DNA of 64,000 nucleotides from Enterococcus termitis (GCF_001730305.1 NZ_MIJY01000003.1:1-64000); one strand, 5' to 3'; shown: positions 50,018 through 60,516, numbered from the stretch's first letter. Notes: generated by a model from the sequence alone, not told the origin. A program made the numbers and translations.

Positions 50018-51127
50018 TCAGTACTCTTTAACGATATAGGTGTCGATCGTTTTTTGAAAATCTTGCCAGTTATGCTGTCCTTCATTGAAATACTGCGCTA
50101 AGAGAAAACCAATATAAGGTCCAGTCGTCAAACCGGACGAACCTAAGCCACTGGCAACTACAGCAGTCGAGTCGTTAGGTAGACAATTGAAAAACGGCGC
50201 AAAATCTGATGTATACGCGCGAGTACCTACTCGATACGCAAAAGAATGGTCCTCAAAAAAAGCACTGTTTGAAAGAAAAGGAATCGATTTTTGCTTTAGC
50301 TGTGTATAAGCTTCCTCTGTTGGCGTCAAATCAAATCCCGCCTCATTTTCGTGAGTTGCACCAATCAAGATCCTGCCATTTTCAAATGGAATTAAATCAC
50401 TTTCGCCATCCAGCATCGCAACGGGCCAGTTGCCGCTATTCTTGTAGCTCGTTTCAAATGCTAGTAATTGCCCTTTTTGTGCACGAATATCTATTTTGTA
50501 TCCTAAAGGAGTAAGCAAATCAGAAAGTCCGGGACCAGCACATAAGGCAACCGTATCGAAAGCTTCCGTTTGAGTTTCTGTGTGAATCAGCCAGTGACTC
50601 TGTGTGCGTTCTAGCTGAGCAGAAACGGTTTTTAGTTCAATATTTTTCTGAACAGCATGCCGTCGTAGATGATCTAAATAGCTTGCGCCGTCTAGCTTTC
50701 CGCCGCCAGAGATCGAAAGTGCAGGTAACTGTTTCAGTAAAGGTAGCCTTGTTGAGACCTCCTGAGCATGCAACAGTTGAATGTCTCCGATTTCAGGCGC
50801 TGACAATTTACGTTCTTCAGCTAGCCTTGCTAATGGTTCTAGCTCCCCATCTTTTCTAAGAATTAAGGTTCCTGTTTGCTGATATACGGATGGGGGCAAA
50901 GAGAAATCCTGAATCAATTTAGGATAAAAAGCTGCACCACTTTTGGCTAAATGATACCATTTTTTATTGCGCCGTTTTGACAGCCAGGGAGAAATGATCC
51001 CGGCACTGGCTTTTGTCGCTTGTCCTGTAGGATTGTCAAAAAGTGTAACGTTGTATTTGCTTAAATCAATATAATTGGCTAGAGTCAAACCGATGATTCC
51101 GCCGCCGATAATCGCTAATTTTTTCAT
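50018..51127 (-). CDS. FAD-dependent amine oxidase (DadA/ThiO-like)
   Basis: A 369-aa flavoprotein. The dinucleotide-binding loop LAIIGGGIIGLTLANYI is at the N-terminus and ASAGIISPW follows, where FAD contacts lie. TVALCAGPGLSDLL and GTRAYTSDFAPFF (with ASGLGSSGLTTGPYIG at the end) are the DAO-family blocks. It should oxidise a D-amino acid or glycine-type amine. No thiamine genes are nearby, so thiO (glycine oxidase) is not supported. It is a single gene, read toward the DUF1722 gene. Confidence 0.85.
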   Translation of the reverse strand: MKKLAIIGGGIIGLTLANYIDLSKYNVTLFDNPTGQATKASAGIISPWLSKRRNKKWYHLAKSGAAFYPKLIQDFSLPPSVYQQTGTLILRKDGELEPLARLAEERKLSAPEIGDIQLLHAQEVSTRLPLLKQLPALSISGGGKLDGASYLDHLRRHAVQKNIELKTVSAQLERTQSHWLIHTETQTEAFDTVALCAGPGLSDLLTPLGYKIDIRAQKGQLLAFETSYKNSGNWPVAMLDGESDLIPFENGRILIGATHENEAGFDLTPTEEAYTQLKQKSIPFLSNSAFFEDHSFAYRVGTRAYTSDFAPFFNCLPNDSTAVVASGLGSSGLTTGPYIGFLLAQYFNEGQHNWQDFQKTIDTYIVKEY

Positions 51128-51186
51128 AAAAAACTCCTTTATAAGAGGTTGGAAAAAGGTTTCAAACGCTAAGAGAATAACGGAAG

Positions 51187-53340
51187 TTATTTTACTTGTT
51201 TCAATGGTGTCAATAATTTTCCTGTATGCAGCAATAAACCTGCGTAGTCTGATTTTCTAGGCTTGATTTTTCCATATAAATTTTGTTCGTATAATTCAGT
51301 TAATTGATAAAAACTCCCATGAAATTGTGGATAAACTTTTTCAAAGCGAGTAGCATACATAATCAATGATTCATTATCTGCTCGTTGCAAGATGTTCTCT
51401 GCTTTTTTTAATAACCGAATATAAGCACCGCTGAATTGCTGTGGATGAACTGCTAGATACACACGCAACGAAAGAATAAAGTAATATTTTTTCAAAAAGT
51501 AGGCACTAATCAGTAGCAGAATGACTAAGAAACCCCAAAAAATGTTTCTTAAAAAATCTGGCCAGTTGGAGGCTTTTTCTTTTTCAGCTATTTGCGAATC
51601 TTGTGTAGTGCTTTCAGTAGTCGTTTTTGTTTTTTTAGTGCTGTTTACAGTTGTAGATTCAGAAGTAGTACTTTGAGATTCATTTGTTGTAGAACTGACA
51701 GTGCCAGTGGCTGGGCTGGCATTATTGGTAAAACTTGGTGTAGGTTCAAATGGAATCCATCCGAATCCTTCAAAATACACTTCAGGCCATGAATGAGCAT
51801 CACTATTTCTGATTGTATAGACCTTTTGTTGACCTGTGCCGCTTGTCCGTTCACCAGAGCTGAAGCCTTTAGCCCAACGACTGGGAATACCGACTGAACG
51901 CAGCAGAACCGTCATCGCGCTGGAAAAGTTATCACAGTAGCCAACCTTTGAATCAAATAAAAAGTAATCAACATAGTCTTCTGATTCAGGGGTATAAGCC
52001 GCATCGACCTTCGAATAGCGGTAGTCTCCGTCTTTTTTTAAATATTGCTCGACAGCTTTGACTTTACCATACAATGTCTCTTGATCTTCGGTCAATGAAT
52101 ATGCTAATTCTTGTACTCGCTTAGGAAGCGTATGTGGCACTTGTGTTGTTTGGATATCGACGTTAGTTTCTAAAGCAACCTGTTGTAAGCTTTCTATTGA
52201 AAAATCTGGTTCCTCCCAAGTAATTTGAAAGTTTTTAGGTTTATCTGAAAGAATAATACGATTTTTTTCCTCGATTTTTTCAGTTTGACCGATCTCTTCA
52301 AAGGGAACGGTGCTGTTGCCATATGGATAAGGTAAATATTCCTTGGCTGTACTAAATGAAAATGTGATTATTTCAGCTGGTTTAAAAGCTCCTTGATACT
52401 CAGAATTAGTCGAAATCACTAATGGCTGTCCAAGCGGATCAGGAGTTACTTTAGCAATGTTATTCCAACCTTTGCCAGTATAATTATTTTTTGTTTCCAC
52501 TCTCCAATAATGTTCAGCTGACTGTTTAGCTGTAAAAAGGGCTGTTTGATCATCTTGCATTGGACCGCCGAGTTTTGAATCATCCTCACTAAATCCTGTC
52601 ATTGCAGAAGAGTTTATGCCATATTGATTGATCTGTTGATACAAGCCTTGTTGATTTAAAGCGGTTCGCAGTCCAGCAGTTTGCGTAAAAAGAAACGCTT
52701 TTGATTTTGGAACAGCGATCGGGAAAAAATAGGCACTTGCAGCAGTTAAACCTAACAACATACTAGTTAAAAGCGTAAAGATCATCTTGTTCTTTGAGTT
52801 TGTGTGGAAGGAATGTTTTAACTTATAAAACAGAACAGCGCTACAAGTCATTATAATCACCTGCCAGCTTAGATTCAAACGATTGAACACTGCCAGCATC
52901 AGTAAATAACCGACCAACAATAAATAGCTAAAAACCCACCGCTCATAATGAATAAGCAGTATCGCTAAAAAAATCATTAAAAACAAAATCAATACGAATG
53001 CAACAAAATCAGGTAAATAACTGATTTCTCCAGAAAGCATGTTGAAATAAGCTTGCACAGAAATATCAAAAAAGTGTTTTAACCAGCTAATACCAAAACG
53101 TTCCTTTAATGGAAAATAGTGATAGAGTGTGTACAAATAAGTAAAGAGGTACAAAGGTATTTTTACGAAGTGACTTTTAAATAGTACCGCAATCAAACAA
53201 AACGCGGCAAGCATGCTGATAAAAAAAGGCGTCGAAGCTTGATTTAATTGATAAACCGTTAGAAAGGGGATCGCCGTTGTAACAAGCATTAAAAAACTGA
53301 GCAGTCCTAAGCCCCATTTTTCTTTTATTCTATTTTTCAA
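51187..53340 (-). CDS. Transglutaminase-like membrane protein (TgpA type)
   Basis: A 717-aa protein. The N-terminal part has about six membrane spans (to about 205). A large external region contains a transglutaminase core (about 375-545): Cys in KVGYCDNFSSAMTVLLRSVG (cited as GYCDNFSSAM), His in DAHSWPEVYF and Asp/Glu in FEPTPSF. A Thr/Ser-rich linker (about 550-590) and a last membrane span (about 598-620) follow, then a cytoplasmic DUF4129-like end. The likely start is TTG 53340 behind AGGGGGG, overlapping the DUF58 gene by 11 bases. It forms the MoxR-DUF58-TgpA operon, thought to act on surface proteins or folding. Confidence 0.88.
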   Translation of the reverse strand: MKNRIKEKWGLGLLSFLMLVTTAIPFLTVYQLNQASTPFFISMLAAFCLIAVLFKSHFVKIPLYLFTYLYTLYHYFPLKERFGISWLKHFFDISVQAYFNMLSGEISYLPDFVAFVLILFLMIFLAILLIHYERWVFSYLLLVGYLLMLAVFNRLNLSWQVIIMTCSAVLFYKLKHSFHTNSKNKMIFTLLTSMLLGLTAASAYFFPIAVPKSKAFLFTQTAGLRTALNQQGLYQQINQYGINSSAMTGFSEDDSKLGGPMQDDQTALFTAKQSAEHYWRVETKNNYTGKGWNNIAKVTPDPLGQPLVISTNSEYQGAFKPAEIITFSFSTAKEYLPYPYGNSTVPFEEIGQTEKIEEKNRIILSDKPKNFQITWEEPDFSIESLQQVALETNVDIQTTQVPHTLPKRVQELAYSLTEDQETLYGKVKAVEQYLKKDGDYRYSKVDAAYTPESEDYVDYFLFDSKVGYCDNFSSAMTVLLRSVGIPSRWAKGFSSGERTSGTGQQKVYTIRNSDAHSWPEVYFEGFGWIPFEPTPSFTNNASPATGTVSSTTNESQSTTSESTTVNSTKKTKTTTESTTQDSQIAEKEKASNWPDFLRNIFWGFLVILLLISAYFLKKYYFILSLRVYLAVHPQQFSGAYIRLLKKAENILQRADNESLIMYATRFEKVYPQFHGSFYQLTELYEQNLYGKIKPRKSDYAGLLLHTGKLLTPLKQVK

Positions 53341-54406
53341 TCGAGTCCCCCCTCTTCGCAAAATTAATCACTTGATCTTTCCAAAATAGACAAAGCTCAT
53401 TGTTTTCAAAGGTAATTAAAAATAGCTCATTGTTTTTCTGCAATAGATGAAGTTGCTCCTTTAAGTTTGGCGTCAGAGCAGGGCTGAATAGCACAAGCTT
53501 TTGATTGGAAAAAGTAGGAATAATTGGTTCTTCCAGCAGAGGTTCAATTGTTGCTAAGAGATATTCTTGAGATGCATCGTCTGGAATATTTGCTAAGATC
53601 ACTTGTTCGAAATTTGGTTTATTTTTAGCTAGTTGAGTAAATGAATAATAGATCGAAAGGATCTCTTCGAACTGTTCATGAGCGATTCCATAGAATAAAA
53701 AGTGTGTATCGCTCTCTGATTCATGCTCATATTCTTTGACGATTAATTCATTTCTTTTACCAGTTTGTTTCCAATCGATTGAATGCAGTGCGTCGCCTTT
53801 TTGATAAGGACGGAAATTTCGGATCAAGAAAGTTTGAGTACCGAAAGCCAGTGCTAAATTAGGTTGAAATATAAGTAACTGTTCATACAGTTTTTCAGAA
53901 ATCTCTTGCTGAATGACTGGCTGTACAATAAAAGGGCCCCTTAAATTGATGGTTGTTTGTTTGGTGAAAAGATCCAGCCAATCAGAGCTGATGAAGACAA
54001 AAGGAAGTTCTTGAAAAAATCCTCTTTGTGCTGGAGTCCATTGAAAAGATACTTCCTTTTTTTGACCTGTATATAAGTAAAACGATTGTTGTTCCAATGA
54101 ACTGTTCCCAATAGGAACTATCAGAAGTCTAGGAATTGGCAGTAACGTTGGCCGGTAGCGAAATAGTTCACACACAATCCTACTTTGCTCAAAAGCGGTG
54201 TAGACAGCTGATTCCGTTAGCCGAAGTTCAATTTTTTTTGTGGAAGGGATCAGTGTCAATAAATCAAACAAAAATAAAAAGCTCAAAAAGAAAAAGAGTA
54301 GCCAGCCAGTTGAGTTGTTAAAAACTACTGCATATAAGAAGACACCTATGAAAAAAAGCATACTAGCACCAATTTTTGTCAATGATTGGATCTTTTTTCT
54401 CTTCAT
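53330..54406 (-). CDS. DUF58 domain membrane protein
   Basis: A 358-aa protein with two N-terminal membrane spans (about 12-50), a linker domain and the DUF58 region (about 180-300). RNFRPYQKGDALHSIDWKQTGK (cited as PYQKGDALHSIDW) is the family core. The C-terminal part is weakly vWA-like. It overlaps the transglutaminase gene and starts within the MoxR stop (TAATG), so the three are coupled. MoxR ATPases and DUF58/vWA proteins form pairs that mature or assemble partner proteins. Confidence 0.9.
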   Translation of the reverse strand: MKRKKIQSLTKIGASMLFFIGVFLYAVVFNNSTGWLLFFFLSFLFLFDLLTLIPSTKKIELRLTESAVYTAFEQSRIVCELFRYRPTLLPIPRLLIVPIGNSSLEQQSFYLYTGQKKEVSFQWTPAQRGFFQELPFVFISSDWLDLFTKQTTINLRGPFIVQPVIQQEISEKLYEQLLIFQPNLALAFGTQTFLIRNFRPYQKGDALHSIDWKQTGKRNELIVKEYEHESESDTHFLFYGIAHEQFEEILSIYYSFTQLAKNKPNFEQVILANIPDDASQEYLLATIEPLLEEPIIPTFSNQKLVLFSPALTPNLKEQLHLLQKNNELFLITFENNELCLFWKDQVINFAKRGDSIEK

Positions 54407-55350
54407 TAGGACTTCCTAACTGGAACTGGGACACGTCGCAAGATTTGTGTAAACAGCTCCTCCAATTGTTCGTTAGAAGGTGAGATTCCCCCTTTTAGCA
54501 ATAGCCGATGCCCAAATGTTGCCGGTAAAATTTGTTGTAAATCATTGGGACTAACATAGCCTCGTCCTTGAGTTAAGGCAAAAGCTTTGGCAGCACGAAT
54601 AAAAGCAACTGATCCTCGAGGACTAACGCCAAGTGCGATGCCGTCGTGATTTCTAGTAGCGTGAACCAGCTGCAAGGCATATCTGGCAACTTGAGGATCT
54701 ACATAAACTTCTTCAACCATTTTCTTGAGCTGACTAATATCAGAAGCATCCATGATTTGCTGGACTTGATTTACTTCATTTCCAGTTTGTTGCATCACTA
54801 GTCTTAATTCATCTGGGAATTCAGGGTAACCAATTTTAAGCTTAAATAAAAAACGATCTAGCTGTGCCTCTGGTAAAGGGTAGGTTCCTTCGTAGTCCAA
54901 AGGATTTTGTGTAGCTAGGACAAAGAAATGTTCATCTAAAGGATATGTATGGTTGTCGATCGTCACATGCTTTTCAGACATCGCTTCCAATAAGGCGGCC
55001 TGTGTTCTTGGTGTAGTACGATTGATTTCATCTGCAAGTAGAACGGTTGTAAAAATAGGTCCTTTATGGAATTCAAAACTTTGAGAGACTGTGTTAAAAA
55101 TAGACACACCTAAAATATCGTTAGGTAAAAGATCAGGCGTGAATTGGATTCGATTGAATTCTCCGTGTGTCGCTTTGGCTAAGGTTTTTATCATCGTTGT
55201 TTTCCCAACGCCAGGGATATCTTCTAGTAAAACATGTCCACCAGCCAAAAAAGCTGTTACGGTCATTTGAAGGACCTCTCGTTTACCTAAAATGACCTTT
55301 TCCATTTCATTGATTAATAATGTGATTTTTTCATAAGCTGATTCGAGCAT
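54406..55350 (-). CDS. MoxR-type AAA+ ATPase
   Basis: A 314-aa AAA+ protein. Walker A is GVGKTTMIK (in EDIPGVGKTT), Walker B LLADEINRTTP, sensor 1 VLATQNPLDYEGTYPLPEAQLDRF (cited as ATQNPLDYEGT), and a C-terminal lid domain with LGVSPRGSVAFIRAAKA is typical of MoxR. Chaperone-like partner of the DUF58 and transglutaminase proteins, the first gene of the operon. Start ATG 55350 with AGGAGG upstream. Confidence 0.95.
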   Translation of the reverse strand: MLESAYEKITLLINEMEKVILGKREVLQMTVTAFLAGGHVLLEDIPGVGKTTMIKTLAKATHGEFNRIQFTPDLLPNDILGVSIFNTVSQSFEFHKGPIFTTVLLADEINRTTPRTQAALLEAMSEKHVTIDNHTYPLDEHFFVLATQNPLDYEGTYPLPEAQLDRFLFKLKIGYPEFPDELRLVMQQTGNEVNQVQQIMDASDISQLKKMVEEVYVDPQVARYALQLVHATRNHDGIALGVSPRGSVAFIRAAKAFALTQGRGYVSPNDLQQILPATFGHRLLLKGGISPSNEQLEELFTQILRRVPVPVRKS

Positions 55351-55564
55351 TCGGGCTTTCGCCTCCTATCTATATTTTTAGAATGATTATATTTGACTGA
55401 ATAGGTTTCTTTTATTGTATAGTTAACCATACGTCAGTTCAAGTTCCCTAAGTATTTCTTAAGAAAGCGCTTGTTTTTTTACTACTCTTAGTGAGCATAA
55501 AAGTGTTAAAGCTGCATGAATGTGTTCATACTGGAAGAGAGAAACTCAAAGGAGGGAATAACTA

Positions 55565-56629
55565 ATGACCAATACTGATTTCATTAAGGCAGTTGGTTTT
55601 TACGAAGGATTACCACTTGAAGAACAGGCAAGTTTTGTAGATGCCTATAGTACAGTACCAAATCTTGAACCACGAGATATTTTAGTGAAAGTCAAAGCAG
55701 TTTCTATCAATCCGGTGGATACAAAATTAAGGCAAACAGCAAAGAAAAAAGCTGAGTTGACCGTCCTCGGATTTGATGGTGTGGGAGAAGTTGTTGCTAT
55801 TGGGGAAAACGTTGAAAAATTCTCAGTTGGAGATCGTGTTTTTTACGCAGGTACAACTAAACGTGCTGGTAGTAACCAAGAGTATCAGCGAGTAGATGAG
55901 CGAATCGTCGCGCTTGCCCCTAAAGGTTTAAGTGATGAAGCTGCCGCCGCGCTACCGCTGACTGCATTAACGGCGTATGAATTACTATTTGAGAAATTTG
56001 CTCTCCTGCCAAAAGAGAATGCGAATCGGGGGAAAACGATTTTAGTGATCAATGCTGCTGGAGGTGTGGGTTCGATTTTAACCCAACTGGCAAAGTGGGC
56101 TGGTTTAACTGTATACGGAACGGCCAGTCTAGCTAAATTTAACTGGCTTGAAGAACACGGCGTGGATCATTCGATCGATTATCATCAAGATATCAAAGAA
56201 GCATTAGCCAAAATAGGCGTTACTAGTGTTGACTACAGTGCAGTTTTATTTGATGTTCGCCCGTATTTTGATTTATTAGTAGAATTGCTCGCTCCTTTTG
56301 GACATCTGGGAACGATCGTTGGGCTGGATTCGCCGATAGATATCGCTTGTTTAAAGGATAAATCGATTAGTTTCGATTGGGAGTATATGTTTGCTAAAAC
56401 GGATTATGCGTATCGGCTTGAATCACAAGGAGAAATACTAGCTTTGGTTGCTAAATTGATGGATCAAGGAAAATTAACAAGTACGCTTTCGAAATCTTAT
56501 AAAGAGGGGATCAATGCGGTTAGTTTAAAGCAAGCAACAGCGGAGGTAGAATCAGGTCACATGCAAGGCAAAGTTGTGGTCAGCGGTCCATTTAATGGTA
56601 GTATTCAAGCGTCTTCTATGGGAAAATGA
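55565..56629 (+). CDS. NADPH:quinone reductase / zinc-type alcohol dehydrogenase family
   Basis: A 354-aa medium-chain dehydrogenase. The GroES-like part has VKAVSINPVDTKLR, and the Rossmann part has NAAGGVGSILTQLAKWAGL at about 170. No catalytic or structural zinc Cys cluster is present, so it belongs to the zinc-free quinone oxidoreductase branch (ZADH-like). CAAAGGAGGG precedes the ATG. It overlaps the frame of the LURP-one gene region by a few bases and probably shares its transcript. The substrate is not known. Confidence 0.88.
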   Translation: MTNTDFIKAVGFYEGLPLEEQASFVDAYSTVPNLEPRDILVKVKAVSINPVDTKLRQTAKKKAELTVLGFDGVGEVVAIGENVEKFSVGDRVFYAGTTKRAGSNQEYQRVDERIVALAPKGLSDEAAAALPLTALTAYELLFEKFALLPKENANRGKTILVINAAGGVGSILTQLAKWAGLTVYGTASLAKFNWLEEHGVDHSIDYHQDIKEALAKIGVTSVDYSAVLFDVRPYFDLLVELLAPFGHLGTIVGLDSPIDIACLKDKSISFDWEYMFAKTDYAYRLESQGEILALVAKLMDQGKLTSTLSKSYKEGINAVSLKQATAEVESGHMQGKVVVSGPFNGSIQASSMGK

Positions 56630-56652
56630 AAGGAACTAGAGGGGGCGTTTTG

Positions 56653-57147
56653 ATGAGTAGACTATATATTAAACAAAAAGTATTTAGTTTTGGCGGTCAT
56701 TTTACTGTAAAAGACGAAAACGAACAGGATAAGTACATTGTTGAAGGCAGCTTTCTTTCGATTCCCAAAGTATTTACGATAAAAGATTTGAATGATCAGG
56801 TCATTGGTACGATTACGAAGAAGGTATTTAGCTGGTTGCCTAAATTTTTTGTGGCTGTGGATGGCAAAGAGGAACTGATTATTGAAAAACAACTCACTTT
56901 TTTTAAAGCAAAATATCAAATAGATTCGGAAGATTTAACTATTCAAGGCGATTGGTGGGATAAGCAGTTTACTATTTTACGCAGAGGTAAGGTTGTTGCT
57001 GCGATCAATGAAAAATGGTTTACTTGGGGAGATACATTCGAGGTAGAAGTTTACGATGAGACTTTGGAACACTTGGTCATTTCTGTCGTTATAGCGATTG
57101 ATTTTGTAAAACAAGAAGAAGCTGCCTCGGCCTCAAGCTCATCCTAA
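56653..57147 (+). CDS. LURP-one-related (DUF567/YxjI-like) protein
   Basis: A 164-aa protein of the LURP-one/tubby-like beta-barrel fold: YIKQKVFSFGGHFTVKDENEQDKY (cited as SFGGHFTVKDENE) at the start, then VIGTITKKVFSW and AAINEKWFTWGDTFEVEV (cited as KWFTWGDTFEV), and a last hydrophobic helix-strand (HLVISVVIAIDFV). Homologues include B. subtilis YxjI. Start ATG 56653 with AGGGGGCG upstream; an in-frame start at 56626 would overlap the oxidoreductase stop. A role in membrane or phospholipid interaction has been suggested for the fold. Confidence 0.85.
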   Translation: MSRLYIKQKVFSFGGHFTVKDENEQDKYIVEGSFLSIPKVFTIKDLNDQVIGTITKKVFSWLPKFFVAVDGKEELIIEKQLTFFKAKYQIDSEDLTIQGDWWDKQFTILRRGKVVAAINEKWFTWGDTFEVEVYDETLEHLVISVVIAIDFVKQEEAASASSSS

Positions 57148-57155
57148 GAATAAAA

Positions 57156-57195
57156 AAAGAAAGATCGGCTTTAGAAGTAGTCGGTCTTTCTTTGT
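57156..57195. terminator. Terminator between LURP-one gene and LRR gene
   Basis: AAAGAAAGATCGGCT pairs with AGTCGGTCTTTCTTT. Confidence 0.85.
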
Positions 57196-57206
57196 TCTTT
57201 AAAAAA

Positions 57207-59174
57207 TTATTTTCTATGTTGTTTTGCTTTTTTGAAGCTAAAGAAAGAATAGGCACTTATCAATAGAGCGAAACCTAACCATAACCAAGAGGCATTTGTT
57301 TTTTCACCTGTAGCTGGAAAAATGGTGGTGGTTGTCTTTTTTTGACTTTCTTTAGTCTTGGTGCTGTTTGTTGTTGGAGTAACAGTTGTCTTCACAGGCT
57401 TCTTTTCTCTTGTCTTACTAGGTTCTTTTGGATCAGAAGGTTTGGCTGGAGTGATTTCTTCTACTTTGCCTTCTGTTTTAGCATACACATAAGTCAGAAC
57501 TTGATCTTCTTTGCTAAAAATCCCGCGCTCATTTCCTCTGATTTCTTTAAAGGTAAATCCTTCAATAGATGGTTTTTTTACAGTAAATGCTTCGCCGACC
57601 TTACCTGAAAGTATGGCTGGATCTTTTATTGTGTTATTATCAGTATCAACATAGTGAACAAGAACACGTCCTTTTTCTTTTATAATAGTATCTTCTATTT
57701 TTTCATAGATAAAGATTATTTCTTGTTCTTGATCAGAAAAAACACCAGAGGTATTTCCGATGGTTTCCACCAAATCATACTTAGGAATTGTCTGGATTGG
57801 TACATCGAATGTTTCGCTGACTAAACCATTAAGGGTTTGGCTCGGCAGTAATTCATTGCCGTCAGTATCTCGATAATGGATCGTTACTGGCTGACCATCT
57901 TCAAGCACATTAAATTGATGAAGATAGGTTCCTGCTGAGATTGCATAAAAACCAAAACCGTCAGGCGTAGCATAAGAACCGACAGGATTATTTAAACGAG
58001 CGTTGTATTCAAAACTGTTAATGCTTCTAAATTCATCAGCAGTCACATTTAAAATAGTAATTCCCTGATCATCGATTTGTAATCGATCCGCGGGTAATTG
58101 TGTACCGTTAAAGTCTAAATAGGTATTGCTGGAAGTCGGTGAGGTTGTAAACGGTGGAATATAGCCATCAAAATTAGTCATTCGATTTGGCATCATCGAA
58201 AATGGTAAAAATAGGGTTTGCTTTTCGCTATCATAATCCAAAGACGAACGTCCTATCGCTGTTGGTAAATCATTTCTCCCAGTATTTTGACCAAAAGCCG
58301 CTAAGTCATTTAGAGCAGGAAAGTCCTTGATAACAGTAAAATCAGTAATTCCGCAAAATTGAACTGAAAGTGAACGTAAATTAGGTAACACTTTTAGTGG
58401 CTCGATGGTTGTGATCAGCATATTTGAATCTAGGTATATTCTTGTCAAACCTGACATTTGAGCAATCTTGGGTAAGATAGCATCATCGATACTTGTTGAG
58501 CCTAAAGAAAGATTAGTGATTCCTGGACTATTACGTAAATCAGGGAAGTTAGTGCTAGTTAAGCTTTTAGTTTGAAGCGTCACAAAAGTTAGGGCAGTCA
58601 ATTTTTCTAGCGGGCTGAAATCTGTAATAGCATTATCTGTATTCATATAGATGGTTCTTAAATTTACGGCAGTTTCTAAACCAGAAAGACTACTGATTTG
58701 AGCTGAATATAAGTAAAGATCTGTTAGATTTTCCATATCCGTTGTTGTTAATTCACTGTCGGTCGGTAATCCTAAGGTCTTTAATATTTCCTGTTTTAAT
58801 GCAGGATCAGGTATTACTACTAAATCGTTGCTGAATGTTGCTGGTGTCTCAGGTATTGTTTCAGTTGTCGTCTCTGCTATAGGTTCTGAGCTAGTCAGTG
58901 AAGCTGGAGGTTCTTCAACAGTTGTAGAAGTTGTTTCAGTGGATGCATCGATGCTTGACGTTTCTGTCGCAGCTGAAGATGACATCTTAGTGAAATCATT
59001 GGCCATATCTTCACTTTCTTGTGTTTGACTATTAGCAGTTGGCTCAGTATCTGCTGAAAATTCTTCAGCAAAAACAAGTGAAGGGCTTAGTAGTGTTGGT
59101 GTCAGAAGAGACAGAAGTAATAACTTGTGTATATTTTTTCTTGTGTGAATTGTTCTTGAGTTGGTTCTTTTCAT
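57207..59174 (-). CDS. Internalin-like LRR surface protein, FPATG-anchored
   Basis: A 655-aa wall protein. The signal peptide runs to about residue 37 (LVFAEEF), and a Ser/Thr/Glu-rich stalk to about 115. A leucine-rich-repeat region (about 120-300; NLTDLYLYSAQISSLSGLE cited as DLYLYSAQISSLSG; LTRIYLDSNML) and an Ig-like cap follow. Then come two MucBP modules (about 435-500 and 505-570; VTIHYRDTDGNEL, VLVHYVDTDNNTI) that bind mucin-type glycans in relatives. A Lys/Thr-rich spacer leads to FPATGEKTN, a membrane span and the end KKAKQHRK. A single gene (GGAGGAAA before ATG 59174). Likely adhesin. Confidence 0.9.
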   Translation of the reverse strand: MKRTNSRTIHTRKNIHKLLLLSLLTPTLLSPSLVFAEEFSADTEPTANSQTQESEDMANDFTKMSSSAATETSSIDASTETTSTTVEEPPASLTSSEPIAETTTETIPETPATFSNDLVVIPDPALKQEILKTLGLPTDSELTTTDMENLTDLYLYSAQISSLSGLETAVNLRTIYMNTDNAITDFSPLEKLTALTFVTLQTKSLTSTNFPDLRNSPGITNLSLGSTSIDDAILPKIAQMSGLTRIYLDSNMLITTIEPLKVLPNLRSLSVQFCGITDFTVIKDFPALNDLAAFGQNTGRNDLPTAIGRSSLDYDSEKQTLFLPFSMMPNRMTNFDGYIPPFTTSPTSSNTYLDFNGTQLPADRLQIDDQGITILNVTADEFRSINSFEYNARLNNPVGSYATPDGFGFYAISAGTYLHQFNVLEDGQPVTIHYRDTDGNELLPSQTLNGLVSETFDVPIQTIPKYDLVETIGNTSGVFSDQEQEIIFIYEKIEDTIIKEKGRVLVHYVDTDNNTIKDPAILSGKVGEAFTVKKPSIEGFTFKEIRGNERGIFSKEDQVLTYVYAKTEGKVEEITPAKPSDPKEPSKTREKKPVKTTVTPTTNSTKTKESQKKTTTTIFPATGEKTNASWLWLGFALLISAYSFFSFKKAKQHRK

Positions 59175-59361
59175 ATGTATTTCCTCCGGTATTCATGATA
59201 AAGTATGTGTGAATGAAAAAAAATCATCAAATCATTTTATCATAATTTTATATAAAAGTTATCGTTTTATTTTAATAAATATGTTTTTTTAATAAAAAAA
59301 GAAATAAAACGATTGTCTTTTTGAAATTGTTATTCGTTACTTTTAAATAAAGGAGCTTATT

Positions 59362-60516
59362 ATGTCATTAAAACAAAAAATCATAGCGGAAAGTAAACGT
59401 TTAGGGATCGATAAAATCGGTTTTGCTTCTGCGGAACCTTTTTATGAGTTGGAAGCCTCATTAAATGAGCAGAGGGAAAAAGGATTTAACTCTGGATTTG
59501 AGCATCAAGTGATTGAAGAGCGGATTTATCCAGAAAAGACATTTGAGAATCCTAAAACAATTATTTCGATCGCTTTAGCGTATCCAACAAAAATTAGTGA
59601 AAAAGTACCAAGAGATGAAAAACGAGGCATGTTTGCCAGAGCTTCTTGGGGAATCGATTATCATGATGTACTGAAAGATCGTTTAGCTAAATTGATCGAT
59701 TTTATTCAGTCTCAGGCAAAAAGCTTGGAAGAAGCCGAAGCTTGGCGATTCGCGCCTCAAGTGGATACAGGAGAACTTGTTGATGTAGCGGTAGCGCAAA
59801 GAGCTGGGCTAGGTTTTATTGGTCGAAATGGGTTATTGATCACGGAAGAATTTGGTTCCTTTGTTTATTTAGGTGAAATTGTGACGAATATTGACTTTGA
59901 AGTGGACGAGCCAGTACCATTTGGTTGCGGTGATTGTACTAGATGTGTGACAGCTTGCCCGACGCAGGCTCTTTTGGGGAACGGCAGTATGAATGCGAAG
60001 AAATGTTTGTCGTACCAAACGCAGACAAAAGAGATGATGCCGGAAGAATACCGAAAAAAAATGCATAATGTCATTTATGGCTGCGATATTTGTCAGCTTG
60101 TTTGTCCTTACAATAGAGGAAAAGATTTTCACTTTCATGAAGAAATGGAACCCGAAGTTGACACTGTTTATCCTAAATTAAAACCAATGCTTCACTTGTC
60201 CAATAAAGAATTCAAAGAGCAATTTGGTCATCTGTCAGGTTCTTGGCGTGGTAAAAAGCCATTGCAGCGAAATGCACTGATTGCTTTGGCTAATCTAGGC
60301 GACCGAAGTGCACTGCCTGAAATTTTCGCCTGTGCCAAAGAAGATGTGCGACCAGTGATTCGAGCAACTGCGGCTTGGGCCATCGGAAAATTGGGGAATA
60401 AAGAGGCAGAAAAGTGGTTATCTGTTTTACATGAGTTATTGGAAAAAGAGAAGGATGAGGAAGTAATCAATGAAATAGAAAAGGCAATCAAGCGTTTAGA
60501 GACCAAAATACAGTAG
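59362..60516 (+). CDS. queG: Epoxyqueuosine reductase
   Basis: A 384-aa cobalamin- and iron-sulfur-dependent enzyme that makes queuosine in tRNA from epoxyqueuosine. Two [4Fe-4S] motifs are visible: [16 protein letters not shown] (about 191-206) and [11 protein letters not shown] (about 245-255). The catalytic Asp is expected in [11 protein letters not shown]. The C-terminus (about 300-384) has HEAT-like repeats ([28 protein letters not shown]). AAAGGAG precedes ATG 59362. No other queuosine gene is in the window. Confidence 0.96.
   Translation: MSLKQKIIAESKRLGIDKIGFASAEPFYELEASLNEQREKGFNSGFEHQVIEERIYPEKTFENPKTIISIALAYPTKISEKVPRDEKRGMFARASWGIDYHDVLKDRLAKLIDFIQSQAKSLEEAEAWRFAPQVDTGELVDVAVAQRAGLGFIGRNGLLITEEFGSFVYLGEIVTNIDFEVDEPVPFGCGDCTRCVTACPTQALLGNGSMNAKKCLSYQTQTKEMMPEEYRKKMHNVIYGCDICQLVCPYNRGKDFHFHEEMEPEVDTVYPKLKPMLHLSNKEFKEQFGHLSGSWRGKKPLQRNALIALANLGDRSALPEIFACAKEDVRPVIRATAAWAIGKLGNKEAEKWLSVLHELLEKEKDEEVINEIEKAIKRLETKIQ

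Noticed and set aside
50018..51127. thiO (glycine oxidase) of thiamine synthesis
   Set aside because: The fold is right, but no thiamine genes or THI box are present. It is named only by family.
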